Below are positions 39,560 to 49,393 of a DNA stretch of 64,000 bases, one piece after another. Below the pieces are notes generated by a model. It worked only from the letters and a program-made list of their open reading frames with translations. It was not told the DNA's origin and searched no databases. Made by a program: the position numbers and the translations under genes. Source of the DNA: Stutzerimonas stutzeri (GTDB taxonomy: Bacteria > Pseudomonadota > Gammaproteobacteria > Pseudomonadales > Pseudomonadaceae). Within the stretch, counting starts at the first letter, position 1. Each line of letters starts with the position of its first letter. The stretch is from assembly GCF_024448935.1 (NCBI RefSeq), contig NZ_JAMOIE010000007.1:23445-87444 (forward strand), written 5' to 3'.

Positions 39560-42124
39560 TCATTTGAGGCGCTCCTGCACGCGCCGTCGAATGGTTTCGC
39601 TGACACGATCAGACAATTGGAGGCTGGTCAGCAGGGCGGGAATGTCTTCCTCGAGGTTGATTGAGAAATTGATGGGACGGCCGCCTTCCAGCGCGGGGTT
39701 GCGCCCGTGCAGCTTGAGGCCCAGGTCGAGTTTGCCGTCGGCGGTATAGTGCACATCGCTGGCGAGCAGATCGTAGTGGAAGTCGTCGAGCGCCTCGCTG
39801 ACCAGGCGCATGGCCGGGTTGGCTTGGCCCAATGCCCGGATGTCCGGCGAGCGAAATTGCAGTGCGCCGCCAGGTTCGCGTGCCTGCAGCGAGCCTTGTT
39901 CGATACTGATTCCGGCTGCACTGCGCTGCAGCTGCAGTTCGCCATCGATCACGCCTGTGCCGGATAGTCCCTCGGCGGGGTAGGCTTCGAGCAATAATGG
40001 CAATTGCAGCCCGCGCAGGTGAGCTTTCAACTGCTGCGTGCCCGACCCAAAATCAGCCACGCCCGGTTCCAGCCATAGTCGACCGCCCAGCAGTCGCACC
40101 TCGGCGATACTCCAGGTCAGGCGGCCCTGAGCGAAGTTGCCGAGCGGCCCTGCGTATTCACCGGCGAAGCGCAAAGGGCCGAACGTAAAGCCCGGATTGG
40201 CCTCGTGCAAGGTCAGTTCCGTCACGTCCAACCGCAGCTGATCACGCTGTAACGCGGCCGAAATTTCTGCCTCGAGCCCGCTCAGTTCGGTGCGATCGTA
40301 AATGCCGCCGAGCCCCTTGACGCTGAGCTTGGCCGACGCTGCGAGTGGGCCGTTGCCCGGCAGGTTGAGTTGCGCCTGTCCGTGCAGGCGTCCGTTGTTC
40401 AGCTCCAGCAAGGGCGGCCAGTCGGCGAAAGTCGCGGCCAGTGGGTTGCCGGCGTGCAGGAACAGCTCAGGCAAGGTGACGTTGAGGCGAGCCGCGCTGT
40501 TAGCCCAGGTGTGGCTCAGCGCCACTGGCAGGCTGAGGCCGCCATCGTTGCTCAGCGGGCCGTCGAGGGAGACCTGCGATAAGTCCGCATTGAGTGTGCC
40601 GCTCCAGCGCCAGCCCTGCGGACGCAAGGCCGGCTGCTTTATTTCACTGGCCGTTACAGCGGGCTTGCCGGTAATCGCCAGGCGTCGAAGTTCACCCTCG
40701 GCAAAGCCTGCCTCCACCCCGACCCCCGCCAGCTGCATCATCAGCCTGCTGGCGGTCAGGCCTGACGCGCCTGACAGGCTGTCTGCTCGCAGCCTCGAGT
40801 CCTTGTCGAAGCGAATGGTGGCGTCCTGCTGTGAAACCCGCCCATTCAGCCGCAGGTCCGCTTCGAGCCCCTGCAAGCTGAAGTCCGCCGCGGTCATCGC
40901 CAGGTTGCGTAGCCTGAGCCGGGTTTGGTCGAAGGTCGCCGCGTAGGGCGCAGCGGTTGCCAGTACGAGACGCGTATCCAGCGTCACAGGCGAGAGGCCG
41001 CTGGTAGACAGGTGCACGCTCAAGGGCAGTGCCTGGGACGCCTCGTCAGTCTCTGTCGGTACGATCTGGAGACTCACGGCACTGGGGCGCAGCTGTGCCG
41101 GCAATGCCGCGAACAGATCCGCGGCCGGCTGCAGGATGACATCGCCGGCCAGCTCGGTTGGGATCCACAGGCCGTCATCGGCAAGAAGGCTCAAGTCCAG
41201 TTGACCCTGTAGCTGGCATAGCCCGACCACGGGCCAGGGCGCCGGTAGATTCGCCGATAATCGCAGTTCACCATTCAGTGCCTGCCAATTCTTCGCCAGC
41301 GTTTGCGTGTCGAGTTGCAGTGCCCAGCCGGCGCCGATCCGCATCTGCTCGGGTAGTGTCGGCAACGCCGGCGGCGTATAGGCCAGCCATTCATTCAACC
41401 AGGCCAGCAGCCACGGCGCTTCGGGCAAACCGTTCATGGCCAAGGTGCCGCGCCAGAGCGTCGAATCGGTCTGGGCAGTCAGTTGGTTCTGCATGCTCAA
41501 GCGCTGCTGGCCGTCCAGCAGCAATCCGAGATCCAGATGGGTGTCGCTGTCTTGTGCATACGCGTGCAGCGCCAAGGCCAGGCGATGCGCCTGATGGTCC
41601 AGTTGCAGGTTGAGCATGGCGGGAAGCAGCTCCTCCTCGCCAAGCTGCCAGCCAAGTTGCCCCTGGGCCCGGCAGGTTCCGCTTGCACAGGGCACAACCA
41701 AGTTCAGCGAAGCGATCTGTCCTCGTCGGGGCAGCCAAGCCGACCAGTCGTCCAGTTGCTCACGGTCGGGTAAAGAGAGGGGCTGGTTGTCGTCGTTCTT
41801 GCTGGCAGCTGGATGCCATCGGGCGTCGAGGCGCTCGATGCTCAGTGACCGAAGTGGCAGCAGTCGCCAGCCGCCTGCAAAGTCGAGGCGCAGATTGTCG
41901 AGTGTCACTGCGAGCCGTTCGCCGGTTGATGGCTGCCGAATGAGGACCATCTGCCCCACGGCAAAATGGTCGAGCGTCAGGCGCATCCCGCTGACGTCGA
42001 GCGTGACGATTCCGAGGTCGCGCTTGAGTTGTTGCCAGCGGAAGCCACCATAAAACCCGAACCCCAGAACGAGCAGAGCCAGGCCGGCAACCGCCAAGAC
42101 CAGGATTGTCCGCCGCTTCGTCAT
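39560..42124 (-). CDS. ydbH: YdbH, AsmA-like intermembrane lipid-transport protein
   Basis: An 854-residue protein with an N-terminal membrane anchor (TILVLAVAGLALLVLGFGFYGG) and a long periplasmic beta-rich region. YdbH, with TamB and YhdP, is one of the AsmA-like proteins that form hydrophobic bridges carrying phospholipids to the outer membrane in E. coli. The C-terminal part (NFSINLEEDIPALLTSLQLS) is the family's end. The start at 42124 (MTKRRTILV) is set by the anchor; the frame runs 60 codons further upstream without support. It is the first gene of ydbH-ynbE-ydbL. Its position next to the sphingolipid-type island may be chance or may matter for lipid export. Confidence 0.88.
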   Translation of the reverse strand: MTKRRTILVLAVAGLALLVLGFGFYGGFRWQQLKRDLGIVTLDVSGMRLTLDHFAVGQMVLIRQPSTGERLAVTLDNLRLDFAGGWRLLPLRSLSIERLDARWHPAASKNDDNQPLSLPDREQLDDWSAWLPRRGQIASLNLVVPCASGTCRAQGQLGWQLGEEELLPAMLNLQLDHQAHRLALALHAYAQDSDTHLDLGLLLDGQQRLSMQNQLTAQTDSTLWRGTLAMNGLPEAPWLLAWLNEWLAYTPPALPTLPEQMRIGAGWALQLDTQTLAKNWQALNGELRLSANLPAPWPVVGLCQLQGQLDLSLLADDGLWIPTELAGDVILQPAADLFAALPAQLRPSAVSLQIVPTETDEASQALPLSVHLSTSGLSPVTLDTRLVLATAAPYAATFDQTRLRLRNLAMTAADFSLQGLEADLRLNGRVSQQDATIRFDKDSRLRADSLSGASGLTASRLMMQLAGVGVEAGFAEGELRRLAITGKPAVTASEIKQPALRPQGWRWSGTLNADLSQVSLDGPLSNDGGLSLPVALSHTWANSAARLNVTLPELFLHAGNPLAATFADWPPLLELNNGRLHGQAQLNLPGNGPLAASAKLSVKGLGGIYDRTELSGLEAEISAALQRDQLRLDVTELTLHEANPGFTFGPLRFAGEYAGPLGNFAQGRLTWSIAEVRLLGGRLWLEPGVADFGSGTQQLKAHLRGLQLPLLLEAYPAEGLSGTGVIDGELQLQRSAAGISIEQGSLQAREPGGALQFRSPDIRALGQANPAMRLVSEALDDFHYDLLASDVHYTADGKLDLGLKLHGRNPALEGGRPINFSINLEEDIPALLTSLQLSDRVSETIRRRVQERLK

Positions 42125-42569
42125 GACCCGTTCCGCTGAAAATCGATGCGTAAGCATAGGCCGGTCGCTGCGCGCTTGCGACTGGCTCACGAACGGAAGT
42201 CGGCGAGACCGAACTGGGAGCGGAAAGTTCCTTGCCATGCCGCGAAACGCCAGGGGGACGCGCTCAGAAGGGCGTTTCGCGAAGATTGCGCCAAACTTGT
42301 GCACATTCGCTGTCGAGCGATTATGACAAATTATCGAAAATCAAAAGGATGCTTATATCCGCAATAACCTGCTGAAAAATAAAGGTTTTTTACATTGGCG
42401 AAAAAACCGCCAGTTTAACTGCAGCCCGCTAACCATAGGCGCTAGGGGGACTTGTAGGCTGGTTGCCCACAGAGTTATCCACAACTTCTGTGGATTAAAT
42501 AATTGTGTGATGCAGATCATATATTTCGAATTTTTTTCAAGACTTTAACTTTGTCAAAAAAGGAGTAGA
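42125..42569. promoter_or_regulatory. divergent intergenic region with DnaA-box-like inverted repeat
   Basis: 445 bases between ydbH and the Sel1 gene without a supportable gene; the stretch from about 42320 to 42560 is clearly AT-rich. TTATCCACA at 42475-42483 is a perfect match to the DnaA-box consensus, and ATCCACA (42477-42483) with TGTGGAT (42489-42495) forms a 7-base inverted repeat. A single such site may regulate the neighbours; it is not enough for an origin. AAGGAG near 42560 is the likely ribosome site for the Sel1 gene. Confidence 0.5.
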
Positions 42570-43055
42570 GTGCGCGCCCTTGTTCCCCCGAACCATTCGG
42601 TGACCATGAGAACGCATCCACTCGGCTCGAGCTCGCTCAAGAGCACTTCATCTTCTCCACGCCTGCCGCTGCGCATGGCGTTGTGGCTGCTGGACAGTCA
42701 GCGTCTAGGACAGACCAAGAGTGTCAAACGCATCGCCGGTCGGATGCTCAAGCAGCCGGCACTCGAAGGTGTGGTCGAAGCGCAGAGCCGCCTGGGACGG
42801 TTGCTCTGCCACGACTGCGACAGCCAGCGTGATCGTCGCATCGGTTTCGAACTGCTGCGCCAGGCCGCACGAGCCGGCGACCGTCAGGCCCAGCTAGAGC
42901 TTGGTCAGCTGTACTGCCAGGGGCAGCACCGCGAGCTGTCCAAAGCACGCCACTGGCTGGAACAGGCCGCGGCACAGGGCTCGGTGGAAGCCTCGCATAT
43001 CCTTTCGGGGCTGTTGCCAAGCGCTAGAATCGGCGTCACAGACGGGCCGGCCTGA
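42570..43055 (+). CDS. Sel1-repeat protein
   Basis: A 161-residue protein with two Sel1-like (TPR-related) repeats in its second half: DRRIGFELLRQAARAGDRQA followed by QLELGQLYCQG and SKARHWLEQAAAQGSVEASH. Such repeats mediate protein contacts; the role is unknown. The GTG at 42570 follows an AAGGAG site at good distance; ATGs at 42606 (MRTHPLG) and 42675 (MALWLLD) are alternatives, the last beginning at the conserved-looking part. No signal peptide is evident from any of the starts. Confidence 0.75.
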   Translation: MRALVPPNHSVTMRTHPLGSSSLKSTSSSPRLPLRMALWLLDSQRLGQTKSVKRIAGRMLKQPALEGVVEAQSRLGRLLCHDCDSQRDRRIGFELLRQAARAGDRQAQLELGQLYCQGQHRELSKARHWLEQAAAQGSVEASHILSGLLPSARIGVTDGPA

Positions 43056-43106
43056 CCTGCACGGGCTGGCTGGCTATACTGCCGGACAGTTCAGCCGGAG
43101 CCGTTC

Positions 43107-44582
43107 ATGCCCTTCGATCCTCCTCTCTATCCAGCCGCCGGCCTCGGTGCCCTCTGCGTATTGCTCGCCATTGTTACGTGGTCGCTGCAACGACGGCTGT
43201 CCCTGCAGCAGGCGGAGCTGTCATTGCTCGACGAGCGGCTGAGTCAGGCGGTCATGGCGCAGGAGGGCCTCGGCGCGCAACTGGAAACCAGTCGCCAGGA
43301 GCAGGCCGATCTTCATGACGCCCGCGCAGCGCTTCAGGCCGAAGCCGCTGTCTTGCGACGAGAAACCGAATGGCTGCAGGCCCAGCGGTTGGAAAACCGA
43401 GAAGCGCTCGATGATCTGCAGGCCGAGCGCGATGCGCAGCAAGCGGAGCTGCGCACACTGAGCGCCGCTCACGCTGCGGTCACAGCCGAGCTGAACGAAC
43501 AGCAGAAAACTCATGAGCAGCGTCTGGAAGATCTGCAGGGTGCCCGCGATGAGTTGCGGGCCCAGTTTGCCGAGCTGGCAGGCAAGATCTTCGAGGAGCG
43601 CGAGCAGCGTTTTGCCGAGACCAGTCATGAGCGTCTCGGCCAGCTGCTCGATCCGCTCAAGGAGCGCATCCAGTCGTTCGAGAAGCGCGTCGAGGAGAGT
43701 TACCAGAACGAGGCGCGCGAGCGTTTTTCCCTGGCCAAGGAGCTTGAACGGCTGCAACAGCTCAACCAGCGCCTCGGCGACGAAGCGACCAACCTGACCC
43801 GCGCCCTGCAGGGGCAGAAGACCCAAGGTAACTGGGGCGAGCTGATCCTCGAGCGGGTGCTCGAACATGCCGGGCTTGAAAAGGGCCGCGAATACCACAC
43901 CCAGGTCAGTCTCAAGAGCGCCGATGGCGAGCGCTTCCAGCCTGACGTGTTGATCCAGCTGCCCGGCGACAAGCAAGTGGTGGTGGACGCCAAGGTCAGC
44001 CTCACCGCCTACCAGGCGCTGATCTGCGCCGAAGACGAGGGCAGCCGCGCGCTGGCCCTCAAGCAGCACGTCCTGTCGTTGCGCAATCACCTCAAAGGCT
44101 TGTCGCTCAAGGACTACCAGCGCCTCGAAGGGCTGCAGAGCCTGGATTTCGTCCTGCTTTTCGTGCCCATCGAAGCGGCGTTCGCGGCGGCGCTACAAGC
44201 CGACCCCGAGCTGTTTCAGGAGGCCTACAGCAAGCACATTGTGATCGTCAGCCCGACCACCCTGCTGGCGACGCTGAGGGTGATCGACAGCCTCTGGCGC
44301 CAGGAGCGGCAAAGCCAGAACGCTCGTGAGATCGCCGAGCGTGCCGGGGGGCTGTACGACAAATTTGCCGCGTTCATCCAGGATCTGGACGAGATCGGTA
44401 GCCGCCTGCAGCAACTGGACAAGGCCTACCTCGGCGCGCGTAACAAACTCACCGATGGTCGCGGCAATCTGATAAGCCGCGCCGAACAGCTCAAGCTGTT
44501 GGGCGCGCGGGCGAGCAAGCGGCTGCCGGCCGACTGGCTCGAGCGTGCCGGGGCCGAGGTGCCGCTGGAAGCTGAGGAGTAG
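43107..44582 (+). CDS. rmuC: DNA recombination protein RmuC
   Basis: A 491-residue protein with an N-terminal membrane segment (AAGLGALCVLLAIVTWSL), a long coiled coil (about residues 35-165, rich in Glu, Gln, Leu, Ala) and the RmuC nuclease-like domain from about residue 185 (QGNWGELILERVLEHAGLEK, PDVLIQLPGDKQVVVDAKVS, FVLLFVPIEAAFAAAL). RmuC limits inversion at short inverted repeats in E. coli. Length is typical. It ends 13 bases before the stop of the convergent DUF4010 gene. Confidence 0.93.
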   Translation: MPFDPPLYPAAGLGALCVLLAIVTWSLQRRLSLQQAELSLLDERLSQAVMAQEGLGAQLETSRQEQADLHDARAALQAEAAVLRRETEWLQAQRLENREALDDLQAERDAQQAELRTLSAAHAAVTAELNEQQKTHEQRLEDLQGARDELRAQFAELAGKIFEEREQRFAETSHERLGQLLDPLKERIQSFEKRVEESYQNEARERFSLAKELERLQQLNQRLGDEATNLTRALQGQKTQGNWGELILERVLEHAGLEKGREYHTQVSLKSADGERFQPDVLIQLPGDKQVVVDAKVSLTAYQALICAEDEGSRALALKQHVLSLRNHLKGLSLKDYQRLEGLQSLDFVLLFVPIEAAFAAALQADPELFQEAYSKHIVIVSPTTLLATLRVIDSLWRQERQSQNAREIAERAGGLYDKFAAFIQDLDEIGSRLQQLDKAYLGARNKLTDGRGNLISRAEQLKLLGARASKRLPADWLERAGAEVPLEAEE

Positions 44583-44595
44583 CGCACGTTTGGCG

Positions 44596-45840
44596 TCACA
44601 GCAGCCACAACACCGCCAGCCCGGCCAGCAGACCGCTGAACATGAACGGTAGGGTCAGCATCGCCAGAGCGCGGCCGCCGATAAAGACGATCAGGCCTCC
44701 CTTGACCAGACTGTTGCTCAGCGCCGCGAGAAAGATGCCACGCACCGCGACCTGTTCAGCCAGATCGGTCCGGGCACTGTTGGCCAGCGACAGGGTGATC
44801 GCATCCACATCGGTCAGCCCGGACAGCAGGGCAATCAGATAGACCCCCGCGTCGCCCAGCCCCCTTTGCGCGCCTTCGACAAGGAACAGGATGAGTACGA
44901 GCAGGCCGGCAAAACGCAGCGCCGGACCCAGTTCGAACGGGTTTTTCAACGGTGGCTCGGCGGCGCTGTCGGGCTGCTGACCGGCGCGCAAGTAGTAGAA
45001 CAAGGCGCCGGCGGCGTAGATCAGGCCGGCCGTCAGCATTGGCGCGAGCAAGGCCGGCAGCAACGCCCTATTGATCACCCCGACTTCCAGCAGTACCCGC
45101 GGGAACATCAGCGCCGAGGTTGCCAGCAGGCCCGCGGCCAGGGCGTGGCGCATTTTCCCCGAGTCCAGGCGGGCGAGGGTGATGGTCATCGCCGTGGAGG
45201 AAACGATGCCGCCCAGCAGGGCCGTGATCATCAAGCCGTGGCGGGTGCCCAACAGACGGATGGCGACATAGGCAGCAAAGCCAATACCGGCAATCAGCAC
45301 CACCATCCACCAGGTGGTATAGGGGTTGAACGCCTGCCAGGGCCCATACCCCTGGTTCGGCAGCGCGGGCAGCAGCACCACGGAAATGAACAGCAGCTTC
45401 AGCACGCCGCTCAGTTCCGCTTCGTTTAGCTTGTGCAGCGCGCCGTGCAGTCGCGCTTTCAGGCTCAACAGCAAGGCCACCACGACCGCCACAGCGGCGG
45501 CCAGCAAGCGACTTTCGGCCACGGCCAGGCTGCCAAGCAGGAAGGTCAGCAGCAGCGCCATCTCGGTGGTCATGCCACGATCGGTATTGGTGCGGGACTC
45601 GATCACGTAGCCGGCGATCGTCAGCAGGGCCAGCACGACGAACATGGCCACCCAGGCGGACGTACCGAAATGACTGGCGCTCAGTGCAGCCAGGCCGCCG
45701 AACAGCCCGGCAAGGCCGAAGGTGCGGATGCCGGCCATCTCCTGGCCGTCGCTGTCACCGCCGCTCCAGCTGCGTTCCGTACCGATCAGCAGGCCCACGC
45801 CGAGGGCGGTTGCCAGGTTCAACAATGATTCGAGGGTCAT
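44596..45840 (-). CDS. MgtC/DUF4010 family membrane protein
   Basis: A 414-residue, very hydrophobic protein with about a dozen membrane segments. The N-terminus (LESLLNLATALGVGLLIGTERSW ... GIRTFGLAGLFGGLAAL) is the MgtC/SapB-type domain, including the R-T-F-G-L-A-G pattern; the C-terminal half is the DUF4010 domain with GLTDVDAITLSLAN. The transport or sensing function is unknown. The start is the ATG at 45840; a TTG two codons earlier is less likely. Confidence 0.85.
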   Translation of the reverse strand: MTLESLLNLATALGVGLLIGTERSWSGGDSDGQEMAGIRTFGLAGLFGGLAALSASHFGTSAWVAMFVVLALLTIAGYVIESRTNTDRGMTTEMALLLTFLLGSLAVAESRLLAAAVAVVVALLLSLKARLHGALHKLNEAELSGVLKLLFISVVLLPALPNQGYGPWQAFNPYTTWWMVVLIAGIGFAAYVAIRLLGTRHGLMITALLGGIVSSTAMTITLARLDSGKMRHALAAGLLATSALMFPRVLLEVGVINRALLPALLAPMLTAGLIYAAGALFYYLRAGQQPDSAAEPPLKNPFELGPALRFAGLLVLILFLVEGAQRGLGDAGVYLIALLSGLTDVDAITLSLANSARTDLAEQVAVRGIFLAALSNSLVKGGLIVFIGGRALAMLTLPFMFSGLLAGLAVLWLL

Positions 45841-45922
45841 GGGCAAAGGCCGTTGGCAACTTCTAATGAGACCAGTCTAGCCGTCTCGCTGCGGCCGCGG
45901 TTTGCGTTGACGCAACGCGACG

Positions 45923-48900
45923 TCAATGCAGCGGAACGTGGCGGCTCATCAGTGCGCGCAACGCTGCCGGCTTGACCGGTTTGGCGAGAAAATCCAGCCC
46001 CGCCGCATGGATCGCGGCGATCAGCTCCGGACGTCCGTCTGCACTGATCACCACTCCAGGGACCGGTTCGCCGAGGCGGGTGCGCAGCCAGGCCATCAAT
46101 TCCGAGCCGGTCTCACCGTGATCCAAATGGTAGTCGACCAGCACCAATTGTGGGCGCACGTCATCACGCAGCAGTGCCTCGCATTCGGCCCGGTTACTGG
46201 CCGTCCAGACCTGGCAACCCCAGCGCGACAACAGGCTGTTCATGCCCACCAGAATGCTGTCTTCGTTGTCGATGCACAGCACCTGGATGCCGGTCAGGGC
46301 GGTTTGCTGCGCTTCGCCATTGCCACCACGGGTGACCTGTCGGAGCACCTGGCTGGCGATCGGTACCGTCACGCTGAATACACTTCCTTTGCCGGGCCAG
46401 GAGCGCACCGCCAGCGGATGGTTGAGTACCTGGCAGAAGCCGTCCGCAATCGCCAGGCCCAGTCCCAGGCCTTTCTCGGCGCGGGTCTGATGGCTGTCCA
46501 GACGTTTGAACTCCTCGAAGATCACTCGCAGCTTGTCTTCGGCGATGCCCGGGCCGTGGTCCCAGACTTCGAGCCGCAAGGAGCAGCCCTGGCGACGCAC
46601 CCCTAGCACCACGCGACCTTTGGCGTAGCGGAAAGCATTGGTGAGGAAGTTCTGCAGCACCCGGCGCAGCAGGCGGATGTCGCTGTCAACCCGCAGTCGG
46701 CTGCCATGCACCCTGAAATCGACGCCTTGTTCGGCGGCGAGCATGGTGAACTCCGTGGCCAGCGTGTCGAACAGGGTCGCCAGCGGGAAGGGGTTGCGGT
46801 CGGGGGTGATGCGACCGTTTTCCAGGCGCGAAATATCGAGCAGGTCGGAGATCAGGTCTTCGGCCGAGCGCAAAGAGCTGTCCAGATGCCGAACCAGGTC
46901 CCGCACTTGCGCTGGCAGCGCATCGTGTTGGTGTGACAGGGCGGCGGAAAACAGCCGCGCCGCGTTCAGGGGCTGCATCAGGTCATGACTGACCGCGGCA
47001 AGGAAACGGGTCTTCGATTGGTTGGCCGCCTCGGCCGCGCTCTTGGCGGCCGCCAGCGCCTTGTTCAGTTTGGACAATTCATGGGTGCGCTCGCTGACGC
47101 GCTGTTCAAGGCCTTCGTTGGCATCCTTGAGGGCGCGTTCGGCGTCGCGGTAGGCGGTGATGTCACTGAAACTCATGACGAAGCCGCCGCCGGGCATGGG
47201 GTTACCGATCAGTTCGACCACCCGGCCGTTAGGGAAGGTGCGCTCCGAGGTGTGCGCGCGACCCTGGCGCATCCAGTACAGCCGCTTGGCCACGTGAGTA
47301 TCCGGATCGCCGGGCCCGCAGAGGCCACGTTCGGCGTTGTAGCGGATGATGTCGGCAATAGGCCGGCCAATGTAGACCAGCCCGTCCGGGTACTCGAACA
47401 TTTCCAGGTAGCGGTGGTTCCAGGCCACCAGCCGTAGCGACTGGTCGACCACGCTGATGCCCTGGGTGATGTTCTCGATCGCGCCCTGCAGCAGCGCGCG
47501 GTTGAACTGCAGCACTTCCGATGCTTCACCGACAATCCGCACCACGTCATCGACCTGCATGTCGCGGCCTTCCAGCGCAGCCTTGATCACGGCGCGGGTG
47601 GAGGAGGCGCCCAGCACACCGGCAAGCAAGCGCTCGGTATGGGCGATCCATTGACCGTCGGCCTGCTGTCGGGGTGAATAATCATGGCCGTGGCGTCGGG
47701 CAAAGCGCTGGAAGCTGAGTTCGGCGCGCTCGGCGCCGACGAAGCGTGAGGCCAGCAGGAGCAGATCCTCGACCTGCACGGCCAGCAGCCGGCGGGTGCT
47801 CGCCGTGGGGTGGATTTCCTGACCGATGAACCGGCTGGCCTGCCAGTGTTCGGCGACACGTGTCTGCGACAGGATTGACACCCAGAAGAACAGCGTCGCG
47901 TTGCCCACCAGCGACAGGGTGACGCCAAGCGTCAACGCGCTGGTATTGAATGGCAGGTCGGTTGTGTACATCCACTGCAGGCCAGGAAACATTTCCAGCG
48001 GCCAGCCGAGCAGCGGCAGAATCAGCGTGTAAAGCCAGATCAGTCCGCCTGCGGTGAGGCCAGCAAACACACCGCGGCGGTTGGCCTGCTTCCAGTACAG
48101 CGCGCCGACCATGGCCGGGGCCAACTGCGTGAGCGCGGCAAAGGCGATCTGGCCAATGGTCGCCAGGCTCGCACTGGAGCCCAGCAGGCGATAGCTGACA
48201 TAGGCCAGCAGCAGGATCGCGACGATGCTGATCCGGCGCACCGAGAGCATCCAGTGGCGGAACACTTCGAAAGGTTGCTCGGCTTCCTTGCGCCGCAGCA
48301 ACCAGGGCAACAGCATGTCGTTGGAGACCATGGTCGACAGCGCCACGCTGGCCACGATTACCATGCCGGTCGCGGCCGACGCGCCGCCAATGAACGCCAG
48401 CAGCGCCAGGGCAGGATGGGACTGGGCCAGTGGCAGGCTGATCACGAAGGAGTCCGGGCTGACGCCACTGGGCAACAGCAACTGGCCAGCCAGGGCGATC
48501 GGGATGACGAACACGGCGGCCAGTACCAGATACAACGGGAACACCCAGCGGGCCAGGCGAAAATCGTGCGGTTCGATGTTTTCCACCACCGTCACGTGGA
48601 ACTGGCGTGGCAGGCAAACGATGGCCATCAGCGCGACGGTGGTCTGCACCATCATGGCAGGCCAGTTCACCGTTTCCTGCCAGAATTCCGAGAGTTCGGG
48701 GGCCTCGTGGGCTCGGTTGAACAGGTCGCCAAAACCATCAAACAGACCAAAGGTGACGAAGGCACCGATCGCGAGGAAGGCAAACAGCTTGACCAGCGAC
48801 TCGAAAGCGATGGCCAGGACCATGCCGCGGTGGTGCTCGGTCACGTCCAGGTTTCGGGTGCCGAACAGAATGGTGAACAGCGCCAGCGCCATCGATACGA

Positions 48901-49393
48901 TCAGCGCGGTGTCCTGCGCGCCGGAGCCGGCCGCGGCTTCGCCCGCGTTGCCCACCAGCAGGTTCACGCCGAGGACGATGCCCTTGAGCTGCAGTGCGAT
49001 GTAGGGCAGCACGCCGACCAGGCAGATGAGCGTCACCACCACCGCCAGCGGTTGCGATTTGCCGTAGCGCGCGGCGATGAAGTCCGCAATCGAAGTGATA
49101 TTTTCCTGCTTGCTGATCATGATCATCTTCTGGATGACCTGCGGTGCCAGCAGCATCAGCAGAATCGGGCCAAGGTAGATCGGCAAGAAGGCCCAGAGTT
49201 GTTCAGCCGACTGGCCGACCGCGCCGAAGAAGGTCCAGCTGGTGCAATAGACCGCCAGCGACAGGCTATAAACCCAGGCCCGAAACCGCGGCGACAACTG
49301 GCGGCGGTTGCGATCCCCGTAAAAGGCAATGGCAAACAGCACGGCCATATAAGTGAAGGCGACCAGCGCGATCAGCCCACCGGACAACGACAT
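45923..49393 (-). CDS. crbS: hybrid histidine kinase with SSS transporter domain (CrbS/MxtR-like)
   Basis: A 1156-residue sensor. Residues 1 to about 500 form a sodium:solute symporter-like membrane domain (13 helices expected); a PAS domain follows (about 610-720), then a short coiled coil, the HisKA helix with phospho-acceptor His803 (AAVSHDLMQPLNAARLF), HATPase_c motifs (NFLTNAFRYAKG, DHGPGIAEDKL, GLGLAIADGF) and a C-terminal receiver with Asp1087 in LVLVDYHLD. This layout and length match the CrbS/MxtR kinase, which with a CrbR/ErdR-type LuxR regulator controls acetate use in pseudomonads and vibrios. No response-regulator gene is adjacent. The start at 49393 has GGAG five bases upstream. 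Confidence 0.85.
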   Translation of the reverse strand: MSLSGGLIALVAFTYMAVLFAIAFYGDRNRRQLSPRFRAWVYSLSLAVYCTSWTFFGAVGQSAEQLWAFLPIYLGPILLMLLAPQVIQKMIMISKQENITSIADFIAARYGKSQPLAVVVTLICLVGVLPYIALQLKGIVLGVNLLVGNAGEAAAGSGAQDTALIVSMALALFTILFGTRNLDVTEHHRGMVLAIAFESLVKLFAFLAIGAFVTFGLFDGFGDLFNRAHEAPELSEFWQETVNWPAMMVQTTVALMAIVCLPRQFHVTVVENIEPHDFRLARWVFPLYLVLAAVFVIPIALAGQLLLPSGVSPDSFVISLPLAQSHPALALLAFIGGASAATGMVIVASVALSTMVSNDMLLPWLLRRKEAEQPFEVFRHWMLSVRRISIVAILLLAYVSYRLLGSSASLATIGQIAFAALTQLAPAMVGALYWKQANRRGVFAGLTAGGLIWLYTLILPLLGWPLEMFPGLQWMYTTDLPFNTSALTLGVTLSLVGNATLFFWVSILSQTRVAEHWQASRFIGQEIHPTASTRRLLAVQVEDLLLLASRFVGAERAELSFQRFARRHGHDYSPRQQADGQWIAHTERLLAGVLGASSTRAVIKAALEGRDMQVDDVVRIVGEASEVLQFNRALLQGAIENITQGISVVDQSLRLVAWNHRYLEMFEYPDGLVYIGRPIADIIRYNAERGLCGPGDPDTHVAKRLYWMRQGRAHTSERTFPNGRVVELIGNPMPGGGFVMSFSDITAYRDAERALKDANEGLEQRVSERTHELSKLNKALAAAKSAAEAANQSKTRFLAAVSHDLMQPLNAARLFSAALSHQHDALPAQVRDLVRHLDSSLRSAEDLISDLLDISRLENGRITPDRNPFPLATLFDTLATEFTMLAAEQGVDFRVHGSRLRVDSDIRLLRRVLQNFLTNAFRYAKGRVVLGVRRQGCSLRLEVWDHGPGIAEDKLRVIFEEFKRLDSHQTRAEKGLGLGLAIADGFCQVLNHPLAVRSWPGKGSVFSVTVPIASQVLRQVTRGGNGEAQQTALTGIQVLCIDNEDSILVGMNSLLSRWGCQVWTASNRAECEALLRDDVRPQLVLVDYHLDHGETGSELMAWLRTRLGEPVPGVVISADGRPELIAAIHAAGLDFLAKPVKPAALRALMSRHVPLH

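Noticed and set aside
42475..42495. Replication origin
   Set aside because: Only one good DnaA box plus one partial; no dnaA, rpmH, gidA or further boxes nearby.
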